A stretch of DNA of 64,000 nt, taken from assembly GCA_964401995.1 (NCBI GenBank), contig CAYOAP010000013.1:40008-104007 (forward strand). Direction: 5' to 3'. Below are positions 26,657-34,825 of this stretch, piece by piece. Under the pieces are notes generated by a model. That model had not been told where the DNA came from. It did not search any database and saw nothing but the letters and a program-made list of their open reading frames with translations. The translations under genes were made by a program, and so were the position numbers. Numbering within the stretch: the first letter of the stretch is position 1; every line of letters starts with the position of its first letter. The stretch is from DATCBF01 sp964401995. GTDB taxonomy: Bacteria; Actinomycetota; Thermoleophilia; Solirubrobacterales; 70-9.

Positions 26657-28122
26657 CGCAGCTTCTTCCTCAGCGTCAGCGACTTGGTCTGGGTGCCGCC
26701 CGTGCCGCTGGCCGGAGTGAAGGTGATCTTCGCCTTCACCTTCACCTTGCCGTTGGCCTTCAGCTTCTTCAGCTTCTTGCCCTTGGCCTTGACCGTCAAC
26801 TTCACATTGCCCTTGGTCGTCGCGGTCCGTTTCGCCGTGCGCTTGACGAGGCTCTTGCCGGTGAGCTTGAGCGAGCCGGCGCCCGGCACGGTCACAGTCA
26901 GCAGCGCCGTGCCCTTCTTCTTCTTCAGGCTCGCCTTGCCGAGCTTGAAGAGCGCCACGGTGGTGCTCGTCTGCGCCGTCGATCCGGCGGCGTTTTTGGC
27001 GCTCACCTGACAGCTGTAGTTGCCCACTCCGGTGGGGACCACCGAGCTGGTGCTTGCGCCCAGGACCGGCTGGCCATTGCTGAGCCACTGGGTGGCGAAG
27101 GCCTGGGGGGCGTGGAAGAGGAAGGAGCCGAGCAGGTCCGCTTCCCAGGTTCCCTGCGTACAGCTGAGGGTGGCGCCCGGGGCGGAGCCGGTGGCCGTGA
27201 TCGCTGGCGCGCCGGTGCCGACCGGAGCTTTCAGCAAGGCCGGAAAGGAGGGGCTACTGGTTGTAGCCCCTGTGCTGACCACGTCGCCACCGCCCCCGGT
27301 GTTGTTGACGTTGGCGAAGGAGATCGAGGTCCCGCTTTCCTTGCCCCAGTAGACCTTCCCTGCGACAGGGTCGACTGCAACCCCCTCTGGCGTGCCGAGC
27401 GTCGCTCCTGTGGTGACGAGCAGGCCGCCATTGCTGCCACTGAGGTTGGCGAAGCCGATGCTGTTGCCATTTGCCCAGAAGATCTGCCCAGTCGCCTTGT
27501 CGATCGCGAGGCCAGCAGGAGCAGCCAAGAATCCAGCGCCAATCGGCAGCTGTCCGCCTGCGCCACTGCCGTCGAGGTTGGCGAAGCCGATCGTGTTGTT
27601 GGTCTCGTTGGCCCAGTAGATCTTGTTCGCGGCGGGGTCGATGGCCACTCCCCAAGGACCGCTCAACGTAGCGCCGGTGGTCGACAGCTGTCCGCCTGCG
27701 CCACTGCCGTCGAGGTTGGCGAAGCCGATCGTGTTGTTGGTGTTGTTGGCCCAGTAGATCTTGTTCGTGGCGGGGTTGATCGCGACTCCACGCGGCCCGC
27801 TGAGGGTCGCACCGGTGGTCGGAAGGACTGCGGCGCCCGAACCATCGAGGTTGGCGACGGCGATCGTGTTGTTGGTCTCGTTGGCCCAGTAGATCTTGTT
27901 CGTGGCGGGGTTGATCGCGACTCCACGCGGGTTGCTGAGGGTCGAGGCGGTAATCGGAAGATCGCCACCCCCGCCCCCGGCAAGCCCTGCGAAGGAGATC
28001 GCGTCAGGGGTTCCGTGGTTGGTCCAGTAGACGCTGTCGGCAGCCTGCGCCACTGACGAGAGCAGAAGCGATGAAAGGACGACGGCAACCGCTGTCGCCC
28101 CCAGGGCCCGAAGTTTGCGCAC
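26653..28122 (-). CDS. Secreted YWTD-like beta-propeller protein with Ig-like and Lys-rich domains
   Basis: A 489-residue exported protein, GTG start at 28122 with GGGAG upstream. Signal peptide 1-27 (VVLSSLLLSSVAQAAD). Residues about 28-285 hold six or so repeats of 43-46 residues with the core INPATNKIYWANETNNTIGF and ANLDGSG, resembling YWTD/NHL propeller blades. An Ig-like domain with Cys pair (about 300-390) and a strongly basic beta domain (about 395-489) with KASLKKKKGTALLTVTVPGA follow. Likely cell-surface or extracellular, function unknown. Confidence 0.75.
   Translation of the reverse strand: MRKLRALGATAVAVVLSSLLLSSVAQAADSVYWTNHGTPDAISFAGLAGGGGGDLPITASTLSNPRGVAINPATNKIYWANETNNTIAVANLDGSGAAVLPTTGATLSGPRGVAINPATNKIYWANNTNNTIGFANLDGSGAGGQLSTTGATLSGPWGVAIDPAANKIYWANETNNTIGFANLDGSGAGGQLPIGAGFLAAPAGLAIDKATGQIFWANGNSIGFANLSGSNGGLLVTTGATLGTPEGVAVDPVAGKVYWGKESGTSISFANVNNTGGGGDVVSTGATTSSPSFPALLKAPVGTGAPAITATGSAPGATLSCTQGTWEADLLGSFLFHAPQAFATQWLSNGQPVLGASTSSVVPTGVGNYSCQVSAKNAAGSTAQTSTTVALFKLGKASLKKKKGTALLTVTVPGAGSLKLTGKSLVKRTAKRTATTKGNVKLTVKAKGKKLKKLKANGKVKVKAKITFTPASGTGGTQTKSLTLRKKLR
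27400..27990 (-). repeat. Tandem DNA repeats encoding propeller blades
   Basis: At least four direct units of 135-138 bp, each containing GTCGAGGTTGGCGAAGCCGA and TTGGCCCAGTAGATCTTGTT or close variants. Starts of the GTCGAGG landmark at 27571, 27709 and 27844 set the spacing. The central units are nearly identical at nucleotide level, which implies recent duplication or gene conversion. Confidence 0.8.
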
Positions 28123-28230
28123 GATCGTAATCTCCCTTTCGATAAGTCTTGCCGGTACAAGTTTGTGCAGGAATGCACGCTATTGGAGCTGTCGATGGCT
28201 GTCAAACCGCCAAGCAAACGGCTCGACGGC

Positions 28231-28581
28231 TCAGCTCGCCAGCTCTGGGATGTGGCGCTCGACGTGGGTCGCGATCGTTTCTCGCACCCACTTCTGGGTC
28301 TGTGAATCGGCCATCCGGTAGCGGCCGAGCAGCATCGCCTGGTCGTCGAGCGGCAGGCCGGCTATCTCCCAGCGAACCGCGAGGCGCTCGAAGAGCAGCT
28401 CGGTGCGGCGGCGCCAGGCGTCCTCGAGCGAGGCCGCGTGGCTGGCCGGCGGCTCGCCGATCTTGGCGATCGTGCCGCTGCTTAGCGATTGGCGCAGGCT
28501 GAGGACGTTGCCCTCGGCGTCGGTGTAGTCGACAGCCGGGGACTTCTGCTGCTTGAGCCGCTTCTTCTTGCGCTTTGCCAT
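28231..28581 (-). CDS. Hypothetical small basic/helical protein
   Basis: A 116-residue protein from ATG 28581 (TTG 28590 is an alternative). A strongly basic N-terminus (AKRKKKRLKQQKS) is followed by VDYTDAEGNVLSLRQSLSSG and a helical C-terminal half with DDQAMLLGRYRMAD and HVERHIPEL. No family recognised. It lies between the propeller gene and the pterin dehydratase gene on the same strand, with gaps of about 30-110 bp. Confidence 0.6.
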   Translation of the reverse strand: MAKRKKKRLKQQKSPAVDYTDAEGNVLSLRQSLSSGTIAKIGEPPASHAASLEDAWRRRTELLFERLAVRWEIAGLPLDDQAMLLGRYRMADSQTQKWVRETIATHVERHIPELAS

Positions 28582-28614
28582 CGGCCGCAAGTCTGCCAGC
28601 CGCCGCCGCGAGGC

Positions 28615-28893
28615 TCAGGCGAGAGCGTCGATCTTGGCCGCAAGTTCGAAGTCGGCCACGGTCAGCCCGCCCTCGGAATGGGACGACAGGGTGACCGTGA
28701 CCTTGTCCCAGGAGATCTCCAGGTCTGGGTGGTGGTTCATCGCCTCAGCCGGCTCGACCAGGCTCTCGACGAACTTGACCGAGCCGACAAAGTCGCCGCG
28801 CTCAAAGGTCTTGGCGATCGCCTCGCCGGAGCGCTGCCAGCCCGATGTCTCGGCCAGACGCGCATCGATCTCGGACTCAGCCAACAGTGCCAC
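28615..28893 (-). CDS. 4a-hydroxytetrahydrobiopterin dehydratase (PCD/DCoH)
   Basis: Pterin-4a-carbinolamine dehydratase (EC 4.2.1.96), 92 residues from GTG 28893. That start gives the usual family N-terminus (ALLAESEIDARLAETSGW); ATG 28929 would add 12 atypical residues. The active-site signature is AMNHHPDLEISWDKVTVTLS and the domain ends SEGGLTVADFELAAKID. No aromatic amino acid hydroxylase is in the window. In bacteria these proteins can also assist molybdopterin or folate metabolism. Confidence 0.9.
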   Translation of the reverse strand: MALLAESEIDARLAETSGWQRSGEAIAKTFERGDFVGSVKFVESLVEPAEAMNHHPDLEISWDKVTVTLSSHSEGGLTVADFELAAKIDALA

Positions 28894-28928
28894 CAGCCCG
28901 ATTATGCTGGCCCTGGGCCCTGAGCACA

Positions 28929-29720
28929 ATGAACGACTCCATTCCCACCCTCTGGCAGATCGATATCTCGCACTACAGCGAGAAGGCGCGCTGGGCGCTC
29001 GCCTACAAGGGCGTCAGCCACAAGCGCCGCGGAGCGCCGCCGGGAGCGCACATACCGGTGGCGATGTGGCTGACCCGCGGCGAGCAGCAGACCTTCCCGG
29101 TGCTGGTGCTGGAGGGCCGCAACGTCGGCGACTCGACCGCGGTCATCGCCGCCCTCGAGGAGCGCTATCCCGACCCTCCCCTCTACCCCGCCGACCCCGA
29201 GCAGCGCAGCCGCGCCCTGGCGCTGGAGGACTTCTACGACGAGGAGCTTGGCCCGCACACGCGCCTGCTCGCCTTCAACGCCCTGATCGGCGATCCCGAG
29301 CGCTTCGGCGAGATCGCCGTCGCCACCCTGCCCGAGCCGATGCGGCGTGCAAAAGGGCTGGCCGGCGCCTACGCCCGCTTCTACACCTCGACCCGCTTCG
29401 GCGCTGACGGCGAGGCCGCCGCCGCGCAGTCGCGAGCCAAGGTCCTGGCCGGGCTCGACCGCCTCGATGCCGAACTCGCCGCCGCCGACGGCGACTACCT
29501 CGTCGGCGACTCGTTCAGCGTCGCCGACCTCACCGCCGCCGCCCTCTTCTACCCCCTGGTCGGGCCCGACCAGGGGCCGAACCCAGGCAGCACGATGCCA
29601 CAGCCATTTGAAGAATTCCGCGAGCCGCTCAAACAGCGGCCCGGATACCAGTGGGTCGAAGAGATGTTCCGCCGCCACCGGGTCCCCGACGGGGCCGCGG
29701 CAGTCGCCCAGCCCGCCTGA
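28929..29720 (+). CDS. Glutathione S-transferase-like protein
   Basis: A 263-residue GST-fold protein from ATG 28929; upstream frame lacks similarity. The N-terminal thioredoxin-like domain (LWQIDISHYSEKARWALAYK, TFPVLVLEGRNVGDSTAVIA) is followed by the all-helical domain with DYLVGDSFSVADLTAAALFY. The catalytic Ser/Tyr position is in DISHYSEK. Actinobacteria generally lack glutathione, so the actual thiol or ligand is uncertain. Divergent from the pterin dehydratase gene. Confidence 0.87.
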   Translation: MNDSIPTLWQIDISHYSEKARWALAYKGVSHKRRGAPPGAHIPVAMWLTRGEQQTFPVLVLEGRNVGDSTAVIAALEERYPDPPLYPADPEQRSRALALEDFYDEELGPHTRLLAFNALIGDPERFGEIAVATLPEPMRRAKGLAGAYARFYTSTRFGADGEAAAAQSRAKVLAGLDRLDAELAAADGDYLVGDSFSVADLTAAALFYPLVGPDQGPNPGSTMPQPFEEFREPLKQRPGYQWVEEMFRRHRVPDGAAAVAQPA

Positions 29721-29725
29721 CCGGG

Positions 29726-30523
29726 TCAGCCGCCGATCGGCGCTCGGGGGTTCGAGCCCCAGAAGACGATCGTGCCGAGCATGCCGATGATGTGGACGAG
29801 GATGATGTTGACCACCATCGACTGAGCCGTGGCCGTGCCGACGCCCACCGGTCCCCCCGACGCTGTGTAGCCGTAGTAGCAACCGACCAACACGATCGCT
29901 GTCGCCATCACCATCCCCTTGATCAGGCTGAAGACCACGTCGGGCGGGCTCTGGTACATCCAGAAGATCAATAAGTAGCCGCCGGAAGAGACGTCGCCGA
30001 CCTGTTTGACCACCGCCAGGTAGGCCGCGAGGTAGACGATTCCGATTCCCACCAGATAGAGGAACGGGATCGCGATCCAAGCGCCCAAGAGGCGGGTCGC
30101 GGCCAGGAACGTGACCGGCTGGATCCCCATCACCTCGAGCGCGTCGATCTCGTCGGAGATCCGCATCGCCCCGATCTCGGCGACGATCCCGGTCCCGACC
30201 TTGGCAGAGAGGATGTAGCCGAAGGCATAGGGCAGCGCCTCGCGCAACCCGCAGTAGGCCGAGAAGAGGCCGGCCAGGGAGGGGGCGCCGACGGAGCGGT
30301 TGAAGTAGGCGCCCTGCAGCCCGCACTGGAGGCCGATGATGAAGACGAAGGCCCAGATGATCAGGGCCGAGCCGAAGATCAGGATCCCGGCCTGGCGCAG
30401 GCTCTCGCCGAAGAATTTGAAGACCCGGCCCGAGTAGACCTGGCCCGCGACCTGGGCGCCGAAGCGGACGATCTCGCCGAAGGAGTCGAGCCAGTTGCGG
30501 GGGACGTCGAGCCAGCCGATCAT
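29726..30523 (-). CDS. MlaE/YrbE-family ABC permease, second of pair
   Basis: A 265-residue permease, start ATG 30523 overlapping the upstream permease stop by 4 bp. The MlaE signature region is VGTGIVAEIGAMRISDEIDA followed by LEVMGIQPVTFLAATRLLGA, with about five membrane helices. In actinobacteria YrbE pairs precede six mce genes and import lipids or sterols with the MceG ATPase. Here no mce genes follow; the next gene (GST) is on the opposite strand and its stop lies 6 bp away. Confidence 0.9.
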   Translation of the reverse strand: MIGWLDVPRNWLDSFGEIVRFGAQVAGQVYSGRVFKFFGESLRQAGILIFGSALIIWAFVFIIGLQCGLQGAYFNRSVGAPSLAGLFSAYCGLREALPYAFGYILSAKVGTGIVAEIGAMRISDEIDALEVMGIQPVTFLAATRLLGAWIAIPFLYLVGIGIVYLAAYLAVVKQVGDVSSGGYLLIFWMYQSPPDVVFSLIKGMVMATAIVLVGCYYGYTASGGPVGVGTATAQSMVVNIILVHIIGMLGTIVFWGSNPRAPIGG

Positions 30524-31326
30524 CGGATCGCCTGCAGGTCGGGGTTGGTCGCGAGCAGGATCGAGGTGACGACGAACTGGAAGAAGAAGACGGCGACGAG
30601 GGCGATCACCACCGCCTGGTTGACGGCGCGGCCGACCCCGGCGGCGCCGCCCGACGCCGACATCCCCTTGTAGGAGCAGACGATGGCGATGATCGCGCCG
30701 AACATCGTGCACATCAGGACCGAGGCCCAGATATCGGTGACGGTGGCGTTGGAGAAGAGCGTCGCGAAGAAGCCGCCGAGCGACTGGTGGTAGAGGAGCT
30801 CGGCGGCGATGCCGGCGGTGAGGCCGAAGACGATCGCGAAGATGTCGAGCAGGCTGGTGACGATCATCAGCGCCAGGAAGCGCGGCACGACCAGGTTCTT
30901 GATCGGGTCGACGCCGAGCACCTGCAGGGCGTCGAGCTCCTCGCGGATCTTGCGGGCGCCGAGGTCGGCGGTGATCGCGGTGCCGGCGACGCCGGCCACC
31001 ACCACGGCGGTGACCAGCGGCCCGATCCAGCGCACCGCGGTGACGATGAAGAACCCGCCGAGCCGGTCGAGCGCGCCGAAAAGCGAGAGCACTCCCGCCG
31101 CCTGCAGGCCGGGAGCGCCCAGGTTGAGGGCGAAGGTGGAGATCGTCAGCGGGAACCAGGAGAGTTTGAGCACGAAGAGGAACTGCCAGACCAGCTCCTC
31201 GCCGTAGGGATAGGGGCCCCGAATCGCGGAGACGATCGTCTTCGCGGTGAGGATCACCATTTCCCCGGTCTCGACGAACATCGATTTGGCGGGGGCGAAC
31301 CCGCGCTCTAGGACTCTGCTCGCCAC
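30520..31326 (-). CDS. MlaE/YrbE-family ABC permease, first of pair
   Basis: A 268-residue permease. MlaE motifs are VAGVAGTAITADLGARKIRE followed by ELDALQVLGVDPIKNLVVPR, with C-terminal GMSASGGAAGVGRAVNQAVV. About five helices plus an amphipathic N-terminus. Start GTG 31326 lies 19 bp inside the end of the upstream GntR-family gene, so regulator, YrbE-A and YrbE-B form one coupled operon. Confidence 0.9.
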   Translation of the reverse strand: MASRVLERGFAPAKSMFVETGEMVILTAKTIVSAIRGPYPYGEELVWQFLFVLKLSWFPLTISTFALNLGAPGLQAAGVLSLFGALDRLGGFFIVTAVRWIGPLVTAVVVAGVAGTAITADLGARKIREELDALQVLGVDPIKNLVVPRFLALMIVTSLLDIFAIVFGLTAGIAAELLYHQSLGGFFATLFSNATVTDIWASVLMCTMFGAIIAIVCSYKGMSASGGAAGVGRAVNQAVVIALVAVFFFQFVVTSILLATNPDLQAIR

Positions 31327-32099
31327 CAGCTCATCGCCCTGAGCAGCGAGCCCCCGCCCGCGTTTTCGGGAGCGGGCGACTCCGCGCTCCCGCTCTTGCC
31401 CTTGAGCCGATCGCGGGCCTTGCCTTCGCGCCGCACCCGCTCCTCCGCCGCCCGCTGGGCGGCGGAGAGCTGGGCGATCAGCGTGTCTCGGGTCTGCTCC
31501 AGCTCTTCGACCCCGGCCACATGGGCCTCAGCCCGCAGCCGCGCGGTCGGCAGCTCGCGCGGCAGGTCGCGGGCGTAGGAGGCAAGCTCGGCCTCGAGCC
31601 TTCCGATCTGGCGTCGCAGCTCGTGGCGGACCTCGATCACCTCGCTCGCCTCGGCGAAATTCGGCATCTCGGCCGGAAGCTCTGCGGCCGCCCCCTCCCC
31701 GAGGGCGCCCGGCATGCTGGCGACAGCCATCGCCACTATCGCCAAGTCGCGCGGGCTGAGCCCGGCGTCGCGGGCGCGTTGCATCGCCTCGGTCGCGATC
31801 TCCTCCAGCCGCGGCGAAGCCTCGACATCAGCGGCGACAAAGGTGCCCTGCCCCTGGCGTGAAGAGACCAGGCCCTCATCCTCAAGGTTGGCGTAGACCG
31901 CCCGCACGGTGTTGACGTTGACCCCAGCCCACTCGGCGAGGCGGCGGAAGCTCGGCAGCCGCTCGCCGGCGGCGAGCTGGCCGGTCGCGATCAGCGCCCG
32001 CAGGCGCCAGGACAGCTGCACGCTGACCGGCAGCTCATCGCCGGGATCGATCGAGAAGGGCGTCCGTGGACGCCCAGCGGCAGTCTTCTGCTGTACCAC
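31308..32099 (-). CDS. GntR-family regulator with coiled-coil C-terminus
   Basis: A 263-residue protein. A winged-helix GntR domain (about 20-90: LSWRLRALIATGQLAAGERL, then PSFRRLAEWAGVNVNTVRAV, ending GQGTFVA) of YtrA-like type is followed by a long helical, probably coiled-coil region (about 145-240) with no ligand-binding domain. It starts at GTG 32099. A palindrome overlaps this start, suggesting autorepression. It is first in the operon with the two YrbE permeases and is the likely controller of lipid-transport genes. Confidence 0.88.
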   Translation of the reverse strand: MVQQKTAAGRPRTPFSIDPGDELPVSVQLSWRLRALIATGQLAAGERLPSFRRLAEWAGVNVNTVRAVYANLEDEGLVSSRQGQGTFVAADVEASPRLEEIATEAMQRARDAGLSPRDLAIVAMAVASMPGALGEGAAAELPAEMPNFAEASEVIEVRHELRRQIGRLEAELASYARDLPRELPTARLRAEAHVAGVEELEQTRDTLIAQLSAAQRAAEERVRREGKARDRLKGKSGSAESPAPENAGGGSLLRAMSWWRAES

Positions 32100-32147
32100 T
32101 GTTTTACACAGTAGCCCGCTTAACTGTTCTAGTCAAGCAGCACAGTT
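32098..32147. promoter_or_regulatory. Inverted repeats over the GntR gene start (candidate operator)
   Basis: ACTGT (32098-32102), 5 bp, ACAGT (32108-32112) forms a 15-bp palindrome touching the GTG start. A second pair, AACTGT (32122-32127) and ACAGTT (32142-32147), lies upstream. Both share the ACTGT half-site and flank the region between this gene and the alcohol dehydrogenase gene end, fitting autoregulation by the GntR protein. Confidence 0.5.
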
Positions 32148-32160
32148 GAGCCGCTCACAT

Positions 32161-33195
32161 CTAAGGTGTGAGAACGATCTTCAGCGCTTCGCGTTGGTCG
32201 TAGAGCTCATAGGCGGCAGCCGCGTCATCGAGCTTCATGTGATGGGTGACAAGCGGCGCCGGGTCGAGGATCCCCGCCTCCATCATCGCCAGCACCCGGT
32301 CGACGTGGGCGATCACGTTGGCGAGGCCGAGTCGCAAGGTCAGCCCCTTGAGCCAGGCAAGGCCGAGCGGAACCTCGCCCTTCCCCGCGTAGGCGCCGAT
32401 GCCGGAGACGGTGCCGGCATCGCGGGCAAGGCTGACCGCCATCGCCAGCGGGCCGGGGTCGCCGACCGCGTCGACGACGACATCGACGCCGCGACCCTCG
32501 GTCGCCGCCCGCACCGCCCGCTTGGGCTCGTCCTCGCTCAGATGCAGCGGCGTCGCGCCGAAGGACTTCGCCATCTGTAGCCGCTGCTCGACGCTGTCGA
32601 CCGCGAAGACCTGGGAGGCGCCGCCCGCCTTCGCCGCCTGCACGGCGCAGAGGCCGACCGGGCCGAGGCCGAGCACGGCAACCGAGTCGCCGGGCCGCAT
32701 CCCGGCGTGGGCGACGGCGTGGAAGCCGGTCCCCATCACATCGCCGGCGAAAAGGGCGACCTCAGCCGACATCCCCTCCGGCACCCGCCGCAGGGTCAGG
32801 TTCGCCCGCGGGACCAGCAGCTGCTCTGCCTGGGCGCCCTGGAGGTCGCCAAGGTTGGCCCCGTGGCCGAAGGTGCGGCCGTTCTCACAGCGGTGGTAAT
32901 CGCTGCGCAGGCAAGCGGCGCAGGTGGCGCAGGCGGTGTGGAAGCAGCCAAGGACGCGGTCGCCGACGGCGACGCGCTCGACGTCGGAACCGGCCGCCAG
33001 CACCGTGCCGACGAACTCATGGCCGATCGTGAAACCGGGCTCGACCGGGACCCGGCCGTGAAAGATGTGGAGGTCGGAGCCACAAATGCCGCTCGCCTCG
33101 ACTCGGACCAGCGCCTCGTCGGACGCGGTCAACTCAGGGTCGGGCTTCTGCTCGATCCGGACCTCATTCGGTGCCTGAAATGTGACCGCGCGCAT
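32161..33195 (-). CDS. Zinc-dependent alcohol dehydrogenase (MDR superfamily)
   Basis: A 344-residue medium-chain dehydrogenase from ATG 33195; the frame continues upstream without similarity. Catalytic zinc motif ASGICGSDLHIFHG and GHEFVGTV; structural zinc cysteines in HTACATCAACLRSDYHRCEN; Rossmann motif GLGPVGLCAVQAA. Resembles class III/threonine-type alcohol dehydrogenases with NAD(P). Its start lies 32 bp inside the end of the diguanylate cyclase gene, so the two overlap and are probably cotranscribed. Substrate unknown. Confidence 0.92.
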   Translation of the reverse strand: MRAVTFQAPNEVRIEQKPDPELTASDEALVRVEASGICGSDLHIFHGRVPVEPGFTIGHEFVGTVLAAGSDVERVAVGDRVLGCFHTACATCAACLRSDYHRCENGRTFGHGANLGDLQGAQAEQLLVPRANLTLRRVPEGMSAEVALFAGDVMGTGFHAVAHAGMRPGDSVAVLGLGPVGLCAVQAAKAGGASQVFAVDSVEQRLQMAKSFGATPLHLSEDEPKRAVRAATEGRGVDVVVDAVGDPGPLAMAVSLARDAGTVSGIGAYAGKGEVPLGLAWLKGLTLRLGLANVIAHVDRVLAMMEAGILDPAPLVTHHMKLDDAAAAYELYDQREALKIVLTP

Positions 33196-34792
33196 TGACG
33201 TCAACCGTATCTGGTCCCACGCCCGCCGCGGGGTCGGCTTCGGCTGCCTTGCAGACCTTGTCGCGGCCGCTGTTCTTCGCCGCGTACAGCGCCCGGTCAG
33301 CGACGCGCAGCAGCGAATCAGCATCGCCGGCATGCGCTGGTATCGAGGCGACTCCGAAGCTGGCGGTGACGCGCCCGGTGAGCCCCGGGACGTGCATCTG
33401 CCGCAACGACTCGCGCAGCTTCTCAGCCACTTCCCCCCCGCCCTCGACGTCGGTGTCCTGAAGCAGGATCAGAAACTCCTCGCCGCCGTAGCGGGCGACG
33501 AAGTCGCTTGTCCGGGTGCCGGCACGCAGCACGTCGCCGAAGGCGGCAAGCACCTCATCGCCGATCTGGTGGCCAAAGGTGTCGTTGACCCGCTTGAAGT
33601 GATCGATGTCGAGCAGGATCGCCGCCATCGGGGTGCTGGTGCGGCCGGAGAAGGCGGCCATCCGGGCGAGGTCCTGGGCGGCGGCGCGCACATTGGAGAG
33701 GCCGGTCAGCGAGTCGGTGACGGCTCGGGTCTCGGCGATCGCCAGGTTGCGCAGGTTGGCAAGCACCGGCGCAGCAAGGGAAAGGGTGGTTTTGGCCCGG
33801 ATGCCCTCCGCTTGACTCAGCGGCTTGGAGTCACGGGAGACCAGGACCGAGCCGATCACCTCACCGCCGACAAGAGATGGCAGGCAGAGCGAATTGGCGG
33901 CCACCGCTCCACAAAGCTCACACTCGATCAGCTGATCCTTGTCTTCCCGACGCTCGTAGGACCCGCCCTGGCGAATTGCCAGACAGGTGGTGGGCAAGGC
34001 CGTCGGCAGGCGCTGAGCCAGGGCCGAGCCCTGGGGCAGGTCGGCGGCGGTGACAAGCCGGTTTTCGCTGTTGTTGCTGCTGAAGACAATCGCCTTGGAG
34101 TCGGGGATCGCCCGCATCAGCTGGCGGCTCAAGAGGCCCTGAGTCTCACGCTCATCGGAGCCAAACTGGAGCGCTTCGGCGAACTCGGATTTCTGCCGCG
34201 CCCGCCGCGCCGCTTCCCGCCCTGGGCGCTCGGCCAGGAAGTAGGAGGCGAGCAGGCCGAGGATGCCGAGCCCGGCGATGATCGCGAAGACGATCGTGAT
34301 CGCGGTGTTCTCGGCATCTGACTTCTTCCGCTCCCCGAGTGCCAGCAGGCTCGCGTTGACAACCCGGAAGCGATCCATCTGGTGTTTGCGCTTGTCGAGT
34401 TCGGCGATCGAGATCTGCTGGCCGTCGTGGCGCATCGCAATTGCCAGCTTGGAGCTGACAAGCCACCGGCGGGTGAGCTGGCGCTGGTCGGACAAGAGCC
34501 GCCTGCCCTCTGGTCCCCAATCGATGATCGAGCCAATCTTGCCTTCGTCGGCGAGATAGTTGGCAAGGCCGCGGAAGTAGGGCCTGAGGAACTCTTTGCG
34601 GCCAGAGAGAAGGAAGCCGCGCAGCCCGGTCTCGAGGTCGAGCCGGGCGACGAGCATGCTCTGGACGGTCTGGTTGGCTTCGGCGCCGCGATCGCTCGCA
34701 GTGCGCTGGGTCTGGCCGCCGATCCAGACCGCGGCGCCGATCAGAACAATGGAGACGATTGCCACGACACGCGTACGGGATCGCCTACTCAT
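33164..34792 (-). CDS. Membrane diguanylate cyclase (CHASE3-like, GAF-like, GGDEF)
   Basis: Makes cyclic-di-GMP from GTP. 542 residues: TM1 (about 8-26), an extracytoplasmic helical CHASE3-like sensor (about 30-160, LETGLRGFLLSGRKEFLRPY), TM2 (about 164-187), a GAF-like region (about 205-345) with Cys-rich CELCGAVAANSLCLPS, and a GGDEF domain (about 355-515). Active site GGEEF at 436-440, metal Asp395 in LLDIDHFKRVND, and an inhibitory RxxD site (RTSD, 427-430), so product feedback is expected. It lies beside an HD-GYP gene, its natural antagonist. Confidence 0.94.
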   Translation of the reverse strand: MSRRSRTRVVAIVSIVLIGAAVWIGGQTQRTASDRGAEANQTVQSMLVARLDLETGLRGFLLSGRKEFLRPYFRGLANYLADEGKIGSIIDWGPEGRRLLSDQRQLTRRWLVSSKLAIAMRHDGQQISIAELDKRKHQMDRFRVVNASLLALGERKKSDAENTAITIVFAIIAGLGILGLLASYFLAERPGREAARRARQKSEFAEALQFGSDERETQGLLSRQLMRAIPDSKAIVFSSNNSENRLVTAADLPQGSALAQRLPTALPTTCLAIRQGGSYERREDKDQLIECELCGAVAANSLCLPSLVGGEVIGSVLVSRDSKPLSQAEGIRAKTTLSLAAPVLANLRNLAIAETRAVTDSLTGLSNVRAAAQDLARMAAFSGRTSTPMAAILLDIDHFKRVNDTFGHQIGDEVLAAFGDVLRAGTRTSDFVARYGGEEFLILLQDTDVEGGGEVAEKLRESLRQMHVPGLTGRVTASFGVASIPAHAGDADSLLRVADRALYAAKNSGRDKVCKAAEADPAAGVGPDTVDVNARGHISGTE

Positions 34793-34825
34793 TGTTACTT
34801 ATGTTACTTGCAGGGCTTTTGAGCC

